Shown: positions 9,101 to 15,217 of the stretch, in pieces | Layout of the letters: every line of letters begins with the position of its first letter | How positions within the stretch are numbered: position 1 is the first letter of the stretch | Translations under genes and position numbers: made by a program | The notes under the pieces: generated by a model | What the model was told of the DNA's origin: nothing | The model's database searches: none | Seen by the model: the letters and a program-made list of their open reading frames with translations, nothing else | Assembly (NCBI GenBank): GCA_026770585.1 | Contig: MU646820.1 | Location: 273,297-298,806 of the forward strand | Length of the DNA: 25,510 nt | Source of the DNA: Baffinella frigidus | Taxonomy: Eukaryota > Cryptophyceae > Cryptomonadales > Baffinellaceae | Direction: 5' to 3'

Positions 9101-11051
9101 AACGAGTTTGAAAGAAGTTCCAGGCTTTTAAACAACTCAATCGGTTTGCAGTAAAGAGCACGAGAGCGTGCAGCCGGATGTGAAAGTCCTGCAGAGAAAG
9201 ACCTTTATTATTCCCGACACAGCCGCCATTTATGCACCCCCGCCGAGGCTGTGTCTGGACAGGACCGAGAGAGACACCACTTCAATATGCTCTCGTCCTG
9301 CAAGGGGATACGGGCTCTGCCTCTGCCTATTTGGTCAGCCAATTCGGTCCAACCACAAAGGCTCTTTTCCGCTGCAAAGTTGAAATAGTAATAGTGGGCT
9401 CTTTTCCGCTGCAAAATTGTAATAGTGATAGTAATAGTCGAGCAACCCGACTAGGGCAGAACAAGGGATAGCGTGGTTGTTGGTCTCCTGGCACGACCCC
9501 GAGAAGCTCCGGCGCAGGGCAAGGGAGGGAGGGAGGGAGGGAGGGAAGATTTGGGGTTTAAGGTTAAGGGTTTAGGGTTTACGACGAGGCTTGAGGAACG
9601 AGTGGCGACGAAAGAATCCCAATCATGATTGCAACAGAAACCCCACCCAAAACCCTGAATCCTAAACATTCAACACCAAACATAAAACACTCAACCCCGA
9701 ACACCAAATCCTGAACCCTAAACTCTTAACCGTTAACCCTAAACCTGACTCCTAGACCCTAGACCTTAGACCCTAAAACATAAACCATAAACCATAAACC
9801 CTAAATCCTAAACCCTAAACCATAAACCATAAACCATAAACCATCAACCATAAACACGAAACACGAAACCTCAAACCTTAAACCCCAAACCCAACACCCC
9901 ACCGTCCACACCCCACACCCCACACCCCACACCCCAAACCCCACACCTGGAGTCACATGAGAAGTGGATCCCATCCGGGGCGGTGTTGTCCTTGATGACA
10001 AGAAGGCGCTCTTGCGATTCGATGCCCCAGAGGGTGACATTCCCGTACTCCCGTATCGCCGCGATCGCCTCCCCTTTGTCGCCCGAGAGGGTTTGAGGGT
10101 TAGTGGGGGTTGGTGTGTAAGAGCACAGAGCGAGTTCACTGTCGGGGGTGTTGCAGAAGGGTATATCAGCACTCAGCTGATACCGTGATTTTTTTTTGCT
10201 GATAGCACAACCCTAGTTTACATCGAGAAGTGATCGGAGCAGGCGGAGAGACCTCTATTACTGCTAGCACCACGGCCTGACGCCATGTATGCACCCCCAC
10301 CGAGGATGTGTCTCAGTAGGGGCGCCCAGAGATGGCTTGTGCTGACTACACGTTGTGTACGCACGGACCTTGCACCAGGCAAACCTCAAATGAGAGAGCG
10401 ATTGTGGGACTGGTCCACCCGAGGTAACAGCGAGCAGTGAGGGTTTCTGGTGATTCGGAGGTTTGACAGTATGCCTGCCGCTGAGAGGATCGGGGCCAGG
10501 GGGGCAGGGGGAGGCGGGGCATCCACCGTCTGCAGAGAACTGCACCCGCATAACGTCGTTCCCGACGAACTTTGCATCCGGGAGCACGCCCCGCAGTACC
10601 AGCTCGTCACCAGCCCACCAGAGAACGACATCACCATCCTGGGTTCGGGGGAGTTCGGTATCGGGGGATTTGTGGACCGGGGGATCTGGGGGCCTGAGGC
10701 GGCGGTGGGCTGTTGAGCTGGGGGAATGGGGATCTGGGGGCGTGTAGATCTGGTGGGCGGGGGACCTTGCCAGCGCTGCACAGCGTTCTGCCGCACGGGG
10801 AAAACTGCAGCGAGGTGACCTCCTTGGTGTGTTGGGTGTCCTGGACCGAGAGCTGCGCCCCGCTCTGCGCATCCCAGTACCGCACGGACCTGCCCTTGCA
10901 CCCACTCGCCAGCCGTGTGCCATCGCAGGAGAAAGCGAGAGTGCGAACGGCACCGGTGTGTCCTGAGAGCTGCCGGATCCTTGCTCCTGTCATCGCGTCC
11001 ACCACGTCGATCTTCCTGTGCGCTGCTCCTATGGCAAGCATCCCGCCAGCG
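1165..11051 (-). CDS. WD40-repeat (beta-propeller) protein gene, partial at both ends
   Basis: In transcription order the exons are A 11051-10766, B 10638-10527, C 10073-9947, D 8992-8908, E 7917-7818, F 6439-6341, microexon 5530-5517, G 5145-5049, H 4264-4150 and I 1202-1165. Every junction keeps one frame and rebuilds WD blades, with endings such as YWDAQSG, VLWW, TLWG, VLWDVPSG, SVWK, QVWDACD and LQLWNVHS. About nine blade endings are visible, so the protein has one large propeller or two. Introns are GT-AG, except the F-microexon intron, which is GC-AG. WD40 propellers are protein-interaction scaffolds; no motif identifies the subfamily or partners. The first and last exons are missing: exon A begins mid-blade in phase and exon I ends in phase 1. 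It lies downstream of the NBAS stop codon in the same orientation and is a separate gene. Confidence 0.8.
1281..1401. mobile_element. 121-bp MITE-like inverted-repeat element, copy 1
   Basis: The left end is TACAGGGGTACCTC and the right end is GAGGTACCCCTGTA, perfect 14-bp terminal inverted repeats. The interior has a second dyad: CCTAGGACC, GGGCCCTAGGC and GGGTCCTAGG around a short centre. It encodes no protein. It lies in the intron between WD40 exons H and I. The ends are TA/TA, compatible with a TA target duplication as in Tc1/mariner-type MITEs, but the transposase family cannot be assigned. Confidence 0.75.
1678..2036. repeat. Degenerate minisatellite, unit about 20-22 bp
   Basis: Many diverged copies of CTCTATCCTGAGACCTCAGA (or with ACTCTG) run in tandem across this interval. 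A short stretch of the same unit recurs at 13668-13740. The array lies in the H-I intron of the WD40 gene. The open frames across it are a product of the repeat. Confidence 0.8.
2123..2168. repeat. 23-bp tandem duplication
   Basis: GAACAACTCATGGGGCGCC plus CTTTC is followed immediately by the same sequence with one change (CTGATG). No other role is visible. Confidence 0.8.
2206..2326. mobile_element. 121-bp MITE-like element, copy 2
   Basis: It has the same length and architecture as copy 1. The left terminus is TACAGGGCTACCTCGCTCAT and the right terminus is GCGAGGTACCCCTGTA. The interior palindrome is centred on GGGCCCTAGGCCTAGG. It lies in the same WD40 intron. Confidence 0.75.
2374..2687. 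mobile_element. Long inverted-repeat (foldback) element, about 314 bp
   Basis: The left arm (about 2374-2452) and right arm (about 2598-2687) are imperfect inverted copies. Left landmarks are CATACGCCCTACCGTAGGGC and CTAGGACCTCTTGGGGGTCA. The right arm has GGTCAAAATTGACC, AAGAGGTCC and CTACGGTAGGGCGTATG. The roughly 145-bp centre holds a truncated left half of the 121-bp MITE (from about 2470), so the elements look nested. A single arm recurs at 3926-3990. No coding capacity was seen. Confidence 0.6.
2776..3292. repeat. Interstitial telomere-like tract, G-rich on plus
   Basis: Roughly 500 bp of heptamers: perfect TTTAGGG at the edges and mostly TTGAGGG inside, with occasional TCCAGGG, TTTATGG and GTGTAGG. 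Long open frames (NPQPSTLNPQ-type) arise because seven is not a multiple of three, so they are not genes. It lies inside the H-I intron of the WD40 gene. Confidence 0.9.
3354..3474. mobile_element. 121-bp MITE-like element, copy 3
   Basis: Again 121 bp, from TACAGGGGTTTCTTGCTCAT to ATGAGCGAGGTACCCCTGTA. The left terminus has drifted, so the terminal repeats pair imperfectly. A 12-G run lies near the right end. It sits in the H-I intron of the WD40 gene. Confidence 0.7.
3520..3570. repeat. Dispersed repeat containing a short palindrome (copies also at 4855-4905 and 5543-5590)
   Basis: The shared core is CCACTTAGTAGGGTCCACTT followed by GTCGCCATAAGTGGCC. At 4874-4898 CCACTTGTCGCCATAAGTGG forms a small hairpin. 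The three copies lie in introns of the WD40 gene. Confidence 0.6.
3629..3881. repeat. Telomere-like block bracketed by a 23-bp perfect direct repeat
   Basis: TGAATGGGGAGAGGCCCGCC plus TCA occurs at 3629-3651 and again at 3859-3881. The 207 bp between is CCCTAAA-type repeat, C-rich on plus and opposite in strand to the 2776-3292 tract. It contains a higher-order duplication of about 100 bp with matching variants (CCCTATA, CTGAACC). Confidence 0.85.
3926..3990. repeat. Single arm of the 2374-2687 foldback family
   Basis: Landmarks are ACGCCCTACGGTAGGGCCCT, CCTAGGACC and GGGTCAATTTTGA, matching the left arm of the foldback element. No partner arm was found nearby. Confidence 0.6.
4150..4264 (-). 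CDS. WD40 gene exon H (115 nt)
   Basis: The acceptor is CCGGCGCAG and the donor GAAAG|GTTTGC. The first two bases complete the glycine codon begun in exon G. The exon reads LQVWDACDLG, then NCRFSLNGSCLAIG, a classic blade end followed by the next blade's inner strands. It ends EKERAE in phase 2, which matches exon I. Confidence 0.75.
4711..4840 (+). repeat. Dispersed repeat R1, copy 1
   Basis: The core is CTCAAGTTGACATCCCAGG, then ACAAATCCGTCAACTTTGGA and GCCCGGGCTCACCA. Other copies lie at 5821-5945 (plus), 13318-13435 (plus) and, inverted, at 9300-9395. The copies are 60-75% alike by eye. No gene is claimed. Confidence 0.6.
5049..5145 (-). CDS. WD40 gene exon G (97 nt)
   Basis: The acceptor is GTGCAG and the donor CGAAG|GTCCTA. 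Phase 0 at the start accepts the microexon, and the trailing G joins exon H. The translation includes HIMSGILCPYVAFSPCG and RSIISGGVGGEG, the standard inner-strand pattern (VAFSPxGxxIISG) of a WD repeat. Confidence 0.8.
5517..5530 (-). CDS. WD40 gene microexon (14 nt)
   Basis: The minus strand reads CCCTTGCAG, then 14 nt, then a GTCCGG donor. It encodes (V)SVWK. The two leading bases complete the codon started by the last base of exon F, and it ends in phase 0, as exon G requires. Together F, microexon and G read SLACVDVAWTVSVWK, a proper blade ending. Without it the F-G junction is out of phase and the blade lacks its WD-like strand. Confidence 0.55.
5821..5945 (+). repeat. Dispersed repeat R1, copy 2
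   Basis: It contains CTCAAGTTGACATGCTGGG, GTACAAACGCGTCAACGTTG and GAGCCCGGGCGCACCA, followed by TTTGCCCAAATAGACAGAGA. A 74-codon open frame crosses it but has no domain or splice context. Confidence 0.6.
6063..6162. repeat. Palindromic element, 35-bp arms
   Basis: The left arm (6063-6097) starts CCTACGGTATTGCCTACGG. The right arm (6128-6162) ends CCGTAGGCAATGCCGTAGG. They pair with only a few mismatches around a 30-bp loop. Related CTACGG/CCGTAG palindromes occur near 5678-5712, 8812-8850 and 23164-23228. Confidence 0.75.
6232..6319. mobile_element. Truncated 121-bp-family MITE, copy 4
   Basis: The right terminus ATGAGCGAGGTACCCCTGTA and the inner dyad (CCTAGGACC, then GGGTCCTGC) are present. 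The left terminal repeat is missing. Its right end lies about 20 bp inside the intron from the donor of exon F. Confidence 0.65.
6341..6439 (-). CDS. WD40 gene exon F (99 nt)
   Basis: The acceptor is CTTTGCAG. Its leading GT completes a glycine with the G from exon E. It reads VLHATVEHSKW, then VGALAWSPDGESLA and CVDVAWT. HSKWV-ALAWSPDGESLA is a textbook WD40 inner-strand segment. The donor is GC rather than GT (ACAG|GCAAGT, the usual consensus for GC-AG introns) and ends in the phase the microexon needs. Confidence 0.75.
6474..6800. repeat. Minisatellite, unit about 20 bp (GGTGTGTCCAACACTCCCCC)
   Basis: Degenerate copies of GTGTGTCCAACACTCCC run through the E-F intron of the WD40 gene. The array is interrupted at 6641-6674 by a 34-bp copy of the 3' flank plus start of exon F (ACTTGCTGTGCTCC then CGTCGCGTGCAACACACC). 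This copy has no AG acceptor, so it is a dead duplicate. Confidence 0.8.
6863..7200. repeat. Duplicated 65-bp segment (6863-6925 and 7131-7200)
   Basis: Both copies contain CCCTGGTACAAACCC, CCAGG, GTTARTCAACTG or GTTAACTG, and TCGCACCTC. Between them, 7072-7125 resembles 4450-4500 (GTGCAGCGGTCGTGTTTG), another dispersed similarity. No coding exon was recognised between 6800 and 7700. Confidence 0.6.
7497..7680. repeat. Inverted repeat, 20-bp arms (7497-7516 and 7661-7680)
   Basis: TCGAGAATGCTGGAGCACCC is matched by its reverse complement with one mismatch 144 bp away. It lies within the E-F intron. The spacer carries no recognised gene. Confidence 0.75.
7818..7917 (-). CDS. WD40 gene exon E (100 nt)
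   Basis: The acceptor CGCGGCAG is preceded by a CT-rich tract. The exon joins D in phase 0 to read HKDHVSFLAFNPTKP, then ALLASAGSRDRRAFLSDAVT. The donor is G|GTACCA, and the single trailing G completes a glycine with exon F. The WD-position tryptophan is replaced (AFLSDAVTG), so this blade is degenerate. Confidence 0.75.
7925..8102. repeat. GA-rich minisatellite (GAGAGAGAGACTGTGTGT)
   Basis: Units of about 16-22 bp, with GA runs punctuated by CTGTGTG, fill the intron side of exon E. On the sense (minus) strand this is a CT-rich tract abutting the exon E acceptor, so it can act as its polypyrimidine tract. Confidence 0.9.
8141..8196 (-). pseudogene. Partial duplicate of WD40 exon E
   Basis: These 56 bp match 7867-7924 almost exactly: acceptor CGGCAG, then DHVSFLAFNPTNPALLA. 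The homology stops mid-exon and there is no donor. The copy lies upstream of the real exon in the sense direction, on the other side of the GA-rich array. If its acceptor were used it would read into the array. Confidence 0.75.
8534..8640. repeat. Telomere-like tract, G-rich on plus
   Basis: Heptamers of TTCAGGG, TGAAGGG, TTTAGGG and TTCAGAG. It lies in the D-E intron of the WD40 gene. The rest of 8200-8900 shows no coding exon. A short CTACG/CCGTAG palindrome fragment lies at 8812-8850. Confidence 0.85.
8908..8992 (-). CDS. WD40 gene exon D (85 nt)
   Basis: The acceptor is CTCGCAG and the donor a strong ATAAG|GTGAGC. It reads TFATGRKSRIVLWDVPSG, then LERRVIAAHK, one of the clearest WD motifs in the gene (TFATG-x6-VLWDVxSG). 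Joined to exon C it gives FSCDSRTFATG, matching the FSPDGRxxATG pattern. The phases of both neighbours fit. Confidence 0.9.
9300..9395 (-). repeat. Dispersed repeat R1, inverted copy
   Basis: The minus strand matches the 5821-5945 copy: GCAAAGTTGA-type end, then a CTATTTGG block read on plus as CTCTGCCTATTTGGTCAGCC. A 25-bp internal direct repeat (TGGGCTCTTTTCCGCTGCAA and its neighbour) adjoins at 9357-9420. Confidence 0.5.
9650..9946. repeat. Telomere-like tract, C-rich on plus, ending at the exon C donor
   Basis: CCCTAAA-type repeats degrade into CATAAAC and then CCCCACA units. The last CCACACC forms the exon C donor (sense GTGTGG), so the array runs right up to the splice site. A short G-rich piece also occurs at 9550-9580, next to a GGGA tetranucleotide run. 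Confidence 0.85.
9947..10073 (-). CDS. WD40 gene exon C (127 nt)
   Basis: The acceptor is GACAAAG and the donor TCCAG|GTGTGG. Joined to exon B it reads VQFSADGEAIAAIREYG, then NVTLWGIESQERLLVI, then APDGIHFSCDS. This is a full blade plus the start of the next. Both junction phases (1 in, 2 out) match exons B and D. Confidence 0.85.
10527..10638 (-). CDS. WD40 gene exon B (112 nt)
   Basis: The acceptor is CCCGAACCCAG and the donor GACG|GTGGAT. With exon A it reads LCSAGKDGDVVLWW, an unbroken WD-repeat ending, and then VLPDAKFVGNDVMRVQFSAD. The open frame continues a little past the donor, but only this donor gives the correct phase for exon C. Confidence 0.85.
10766..11051 (-). CDS. WD40 gene exon A (286 nt), first exon recognised
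   Basis: The acceptor is TTACGTAG and the donor GCAAG|GTCCCC. It encodes LAIGAAHRKIDVVDAMTG, LSGHTGAVRTLAFSCDG, RSVRYWDAQSG and VTSLQFSPCGRTLCSAG. GH dipeptides, inner-strand SCDG/SPCG turns and YWD mark two to three blades. It begins mid-blade, so an upstream exon is expected. The internal ATG at residue 4 could instead be the start, but that would leave the first blade incomplete. Confidence 0.85.
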
Positions 11052-11096
11052 CTACGTAACAAGGGAGTTGCAGCAAGGGGGTCAGTTCCCTATGGT

Positions 11097-11232
11097 TGCG
11101 CTCGCTCGCTGGCTCTCTCTCTCTCTCTCTCTCCGCTTGCAGAGCTACAGCAGAGGTTTTTTGTTTTCAAAAGCTACGATCAAGAGTCAATAACCTGTCC
11201 GGGTTGAGGCTCAATAACCTGTTTCTTGAGGT
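11097..11232. repeat. Dispersed repeat R2 (copies also at 13161-13312 and 13590-13668)
   Basis: The first two copies have a CT-rich run, GCAGAGCTRYAG, a T-run, then AAGCTRCGATCAAGAG or GCGGACAAGAG. Copies 1 and 3 continue TAACCTGTCC and GGTTGAG. None contains a gene. Confidence 0.65.
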
Positions 11233-11239
11233 CCCCTTC

Positions 11240-11700
11240 TAAGGGCATATATCCTACAAATGCCCCTGCCACCTGCCAAGAAAACAACTCTAGTGACTTG
11301 AACCAAATGCTACTCACAACAAACGTCCCATACCTATACCCCCACAGAAACTCCCCTTCTCCTGGCCAGACCTAAACCCTAACAAACAGAGACCCCTCCC
11401 AAACAAACAAAACCAACAAGACCTGCTAACCCAACCACAGATCCTAAACAATCCATGAAACGACCCAACGCTCCGCACCTTTGAGAGTTCTGCAACAAAT
11501 GCTGGACCTTTGGTACCCACTATTCTCACTACTGCGACAAACCCCCTCAACCATGCCCACTGGACTTCAAAAACATACTTCAAACTGTACAAAAAACACA
11601 CGCAGCAGACTACAACAACTTCGAACGACAAAAAAAGACACCAGGCAAGACGTCGGAAGGAGGGGCGAGTGGATGACAATAATAACAACCTAAACTTCAA
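11240..11700 (+). other. A/C-rich, G-poor island with a degraded zinc-knuckle-like segment
   Basis: Base composition changes sharply: the plus strand is rich in A and C and poor in G across about 450 bp, unlike the GC-rich genes. In one plus frame, after a TGA at about 11481, it reads EFCNKCWTFGTHYSHYC, then DKPPQPCPLDFKNI and a K/Q/T-rich tail to a stop at about 11675. This resembles a CCHC knuckle with one extra residue. It could be an eroded gag/ORF1 fragment of a retroelement, but no polymerase is present. Confidence 0.25.
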
Positions 11701-12345
11701 ACCCTGATCCCTAAACCGTAAACACTAAACCCTAAACCATAAACCATAATCCATAAACCATAATCCATAAACCCTGTACCTTCCACCCTGAACCCTGAAC
11801 CCTGAACCCTAAACCCTAAACCCTAAACCCTAAACCCTAAACCCTAAACCCTAAACCCTAAACCCTAAACCCAAAACCCAAAACCCAAAACCCAAAACAT
11901 CAAACCCCACACTCAAACCCCAAACCTCAAACCTCAAACCCCAAACCCTAAACCCTAAACCCGAAACACATAATCCGAAACCCTAAACCCTAAACCTAAA
12001 CCCTAAACCTAAACTCTAAACCCCAAATCCTAAACCCTAAACCCAAAACCCTGAACCCTAAACCCTAAACCCGAAGACCCTAAACCCTAAACCCCCAAAA
12101 CCTTGTTCCTAAACCCTAAGACCCTAAACCCTAAACCCCAAACCCTGAAAATCGAAAAACCGAAACCCTAAACTATGAACCCTAAACCCTCAACCTTAAA
12201 CTCTTACCCTGAACCAACAACCAACAGCTCTCAACCCTCAACCCCCAGCCCCAAACCATCAACCCTCAAACCTCTACCCTAAATCCTAAACCCCAAACCC
12301 TAGACCCCAAACCCTCAATCCCAAACTCTAAACCCAAAATTGACA
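11695..12345. repeat. Large telomere-like tract, C-rich on plus
   Basis: It is perfect CCCTAAA near 11810-11870 and then decays into CCCAAAA, CCTCAAA and mixed 6-8-mers. It lies in the intergenic interval. Its apparent open frames are repeat artefacts. Confidence 0.9.
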
Positions 12346-12379
12346 CTGACAACCCAATACGAGACTGTGCAGAGCACAA

Positions 12380-12600
12380 ACGAGGCACTGAGGAGGAATG
12401 GGGGCGAAGAAAGGGGGAGGATGGCGGAGGTGGGAGAGGGAGGAAGAAGAGATCGGAGGAAGGGAGGGAGGGAGGGAGAGAGGGACGGGGAAAAGGAGGC
12501 GGGAGGACCTAAAGAACAGAGAGGCGGGAAAGGCAGATAGGAGGGAAGAGAGGAGAGAGGAGAGAGGGATGAGGGGAGGGAAAAGAGAACGGAGCCCCTG
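12380..12600. repeat. Purine-rich (GGAGG/GAGA) tract
   Basis: The plus strand is almost all purine, with GGGA tetranucleotide runs at about 12463-12482. The long open frames on both strands are low-complexity (REGGRERGT-type) and not supported as coding. Confidence 0.85.
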
Positions 12601-12673
12601 AAGGGGGGGACACATCACGAGTAGCCCAAGAGGGGGACAAAATTTTCTTTTTTTTGATTTTTGACACCTGCTT

Positions 12674-12709
12674 GAACTTTTAAGTTCAGCAGAGTTAAAA
12701 CTCTGCTGA
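12674..12709. repeat. Two adjacent short perfect palindromes
   Basis: GAACTT-TT-AAGTTC (12674-12687) is followed by TCAGCAGAGTT-AA-AACTCTGCTGA (12686-12709). The second has perfect 11-bp arms and a 2-base loop. It lies in an AT-richer patch between the GA-rich tract and unique sequence. A terminator-like or regulatory role cannot be shown. From 12750 to 13160 no gene was recognised. Confidence 0.8.
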
Positions 12710-13317
12710 CTTCCGTTGACACCTCGAGACACACTGGGATGACTCACGCTTATATTGCTCATCACTTCGCCAACGTCCGTACATTGGGGGAAGCCCCGTC
12801 ACAACCACATTTCTTTCCTTTCACCTTTGGTGTCTAACTGATTTCACCCCGCCCCCCCCTCACAATCCCTCTCACCATGTAGGGTATCCGTGATTGAAGC
12901 TCTTAAACTTCAACCATGGGATACCATGAGCCTCATAACGGCTGACTTGGGCTCGGTGTGTGTGCGAGCGCGCTCCTACTTGGAAGCACTCAAACACCCC
13001 AACAGAACTACCCTCTATCCCCTCTTCACGAGCCTCTGCGCTGGAGAGCTAAACGCGATCCGAAAGCAAAAATGCTTTCTCTGCAGTCCTTTCTACGGAA
13101 GGGCGTGTCGTTGGCATATGTTGCGAGCATTTAAAACCTCAAGGACCTAAAGGACACTGAGTATCTCTCTCTTTCTCGCTCGCTCTCTCGCTCTCTTGCT
13201 CGCTCTCTTTGAGCGCAGAGCTGTAGACCGCAGAGGGTTTTTTTGACCGCAGAGGTTTTTTTTTTAAAAAAGCTGCGGACAAGAGAACCTCAAATAACTT
13301 GTTCCAGTAAGAAGAAT

Positions 13318-13435
13318 CGTGGTTATTTTCAAGTTGACACGATGGGTTTGGGTTCAAATCTGCCAAATTTGGAGCGGAGAATAGACCGGGCCCACCAATT
13401 AAATTGTTTGAATTGGTGAGCCGACTGAGACAGAC
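13318..13435 (+). repeat. Dispersed repeat R1, copy 3
   Basis: It contains TTCAAGTTGACACGATGGG, CAAATCTGCCAAATTTGGAG and ACCGGGCCCACCA, like the copies at 4711 and 5821. The inner AATTAAATTGTTTGAATTGG is a local near-palindrome. Confidence 0.55.
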
Positions 13436-13667
13436 TAGCTCTATAAACTTGGGAAAGTCATGCGCCCAGCTTCACTTGGACAGAGCTAGAGAGAGCTAAG
13501 AATATGACGGGTGACCAGCAGTCCCTTTTGCATGATTGTGAGGATGGTATCTCACTTTATCCTGAGTCTCGAGCGCTACGTAAGAAGGACGGCAGGTCCG
13601 AAAGCTGCGATCAAGAGTTGATAACCTGTCCTGGTTGAGCCTTAACAACTTGTTTTCTGTTACTTCA

Positions 13668-13740
13668 ATACTCTATCCTGAGGCCGGCTGATTATCCTGA
13701 GCCTGCGAACTTCAAACTCTATCCTGAGGCCTCTCAGGAT
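13668..13740. repeat. Short array of the CTCTATCCTGAGGCC minisatellite
   Basis: Three to four copies of CTATCCTGAGGCC or TTATCCTGAGCC, the same unit as the 1678-2036 array 12 kb away. Confidence 0.7.
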
Positions 13741-13913
13741 TCAGAAAGGAGGTCTTAAGATTCAGTCAGAGAGCGGACCGTCAGAACAGTTTGTCATATC
13801 GTCTCAGAAAGTCAGTTTTCCCCATAAAATCTGAGACCCGATGTTCAGAGTATCTAGTTTCAGTTTCAAAAATAGGGTCTCAGGTTGGTCAACAATCGAT
13901 AGATGTGGTATAC

Positions 13914-13964
13914 ACTGAATTTGGGCAAAACTGCCCAAAAAAATGTCATACGACCAAATTCAGT
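13914..13964. repeat. Nested inverted repeat
   Basis: The outer arms are ACTGAATTTGG (13914-13924) and CCAAATTCAGT (13954-13964). Inside is TTGGGCA-AAAC-TGCCCAA (13921-13938). This AT-rich patch (13790-14000) has an 82-codon open frame but no domain, and is probably non-coding. Confidence 0.75.
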
Positions 13965-14002
13965 ATATTTGTTTTAGTGGACACAGAGTGGATCATTTTC
14001 AT

Positions 14003-14535
14003 GAACCCTAAACCCCACACCCTAAACCCTGACGCCTAGACCCTAAACCATAAACACTGAACACCCGACCATGAACCACACACCCTAACCCCAAAGACCT
14101 AAACCCAAAATCCTAAACCCTGAAACCAAATTCCTAAGCAATAAAACCAAAACCCTCAACCTTCAACCTGGAACCCAAATCCTGAACCTCAAACCTTGAA
14201 CCGTAAACCCCAAATCCCAAAACCCTAATCCCAAAACAAACACCCCAAACCCTCAAACCACCACCCTATACCCTAAACCCTGAACCCTACAACCTGAACC
14301 TGCACCCTACACCCTACACCCTGAACCCTGAACCCTAAACCCTACACCTCACACCATACACCCTAAACTCTCAACCCGAAACCCTAAACCCTAAACCCTG
14401 ATCCCTAAAACCTAGACTCTTAACCCTGAACTCTAAACCCTGAACCCTGAACCCTACAACCTGAACCCTAAACCTTACACTTTGAACCCTAACCCCCCAA
14501 CCTTACACCCTACACCCTAAACCCTACACCCTGAA
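14003..14535. repeat. Telomere-like tract, C-rich on plus
   Basis: CCCTAAA, CCCTGAA and CCCTACA units, strongly mixed, with stretches of perfect CCCTACA at 14305-14350 and 14500-14530. It is intergenic. Nothing further is recognised between 14535 and 14880. Confidence 0.9.
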
Positions 14536-14921
14536 TCCAAAACAAGACTTGGGGCACAGGGACATCTGGGAAACCAGCATCAGCAGTTCAGAACACTGAC
14601 CGCTTTGGGGGCCCCCGTTGCTTAAGTTCAGAAGACACACCGACCGGATTCTCCGACGGTTTTCTTGATTTACACCGAACGTTTTTCAAGTGTTCTAATG
14701 GGCCCGCCGCAGGTCTCTCTCAAAAGTCACCTCTTTCCACGGTTGACTCAAAAGTGGAGAGAGGTGAAGTGAGGATATCGCATGGCTTTTCTGCAGAACC
14801 AGTTCCGGTGTCCGCCTACATGTATGTTGGGAGGTCGAAGAACCTAAAGGACCTAATGGATCGTCAACGGAGGAGGATCCGCGGAGAGGCAGGCCCTTGG
14901 CTTGTTCGCACGCAATGGCGT

Positions 14922-14974
14922 CCGGCAAAGCCCCGGCCGTGGGCAAGCTCAATGTGCTGCAGGGGCACCTCGTG
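14922..14974 (+). CDS. Possible start of a plus-strand gene (weak)
   Basis: An ATG with a good initiation context (GCAATGGCG) opens MASGKAPAVGKLNVLQGHL, followed by GTGAAA, which could be a splice donor. The LNVLQGHL ending resembles the start of a WD-type segment. No second exon was found on this strand before the NBAS 3' end, so it may be a gene fragment or chance. Confidence 0.2.
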
Positions 14975-15073
14975 AAAAGCAGCTCTTCGAGTACAGTGCA
15001 AGACAGCGGACAGCATTTGAGGCCTCCGTGTGCTTCAATTAAGATCCGAGGCACTGGAATCGCTCCTGCGTTC

Positions 15074-15078
15074 TTACA
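15074..15078 (-). promoter_or_regulatory. Candidate TGTAA polyadenylation signal for the NBAS-type gene
   Basis: TGTAA on the minus strand lies about 140 nt past the stop codon at 15218. UGUAA is the usual poly(A) signal of chlorophyte algae. Another TGTAA overlaps the stop codon itself. The assignment depends on the organism being a green alga. Confidence 0.25.
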
Positions 15079-15217
15079 TTGAAGAAGCTGCCTGCAGCGC
15101 TCTGTATGCAGGAAAGCATGCATTTACACACAGCTGTAGAAACGAGCGTTCCTTGCCCGCGCCTCCAGAGGCCTTCGACTTCGAGGTGTGTATGTACATG
15201 TCACGCCCGTCTTCCCT

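Larger units (their letters stand above)
9228..10316. repeat. Direct repeat pair (9228-9262 and 10280-10316)
   Basis: GCCATTTATGCACCCCCGCC and GCCATGTATGCACCCCCACC are each followed by GAGGMTGTGTCT. Only these two short segments are similar; the coordinates span the pair, which lies either side of exon C. Confidence 0.65.

Noticed and set aside
1165-11051. WD40 exons as the N-terminal propeller of the NBAS-type protein
   Set aside because: NBAS does have an N-terminal propeller, but these exons lie downstream of the NBAS stop codon on the same strand, so they belong to another gene.
11314-11700. 128-codon minus-strand frame with hydrophobic stretches, possibly a membrane protein
   Set aside because: The F/L/V/W/C-rich translation is what an A/C-rich plus strand gives in reverse. 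No start context, splice sites or family pattern.
12398-12601. Arg/Glu/Gly-rich open frames in the purine tract
   Set aside because: Pure low-complexity translation of GGGA/GAGA repeats on both strands.
12890-13150. 86-codon plus-strand frame in fairly unique sequence
   Set aside because: No domain, no splice logic, and neighbouring dispersed repeats on both sides; not enough to call a gene.
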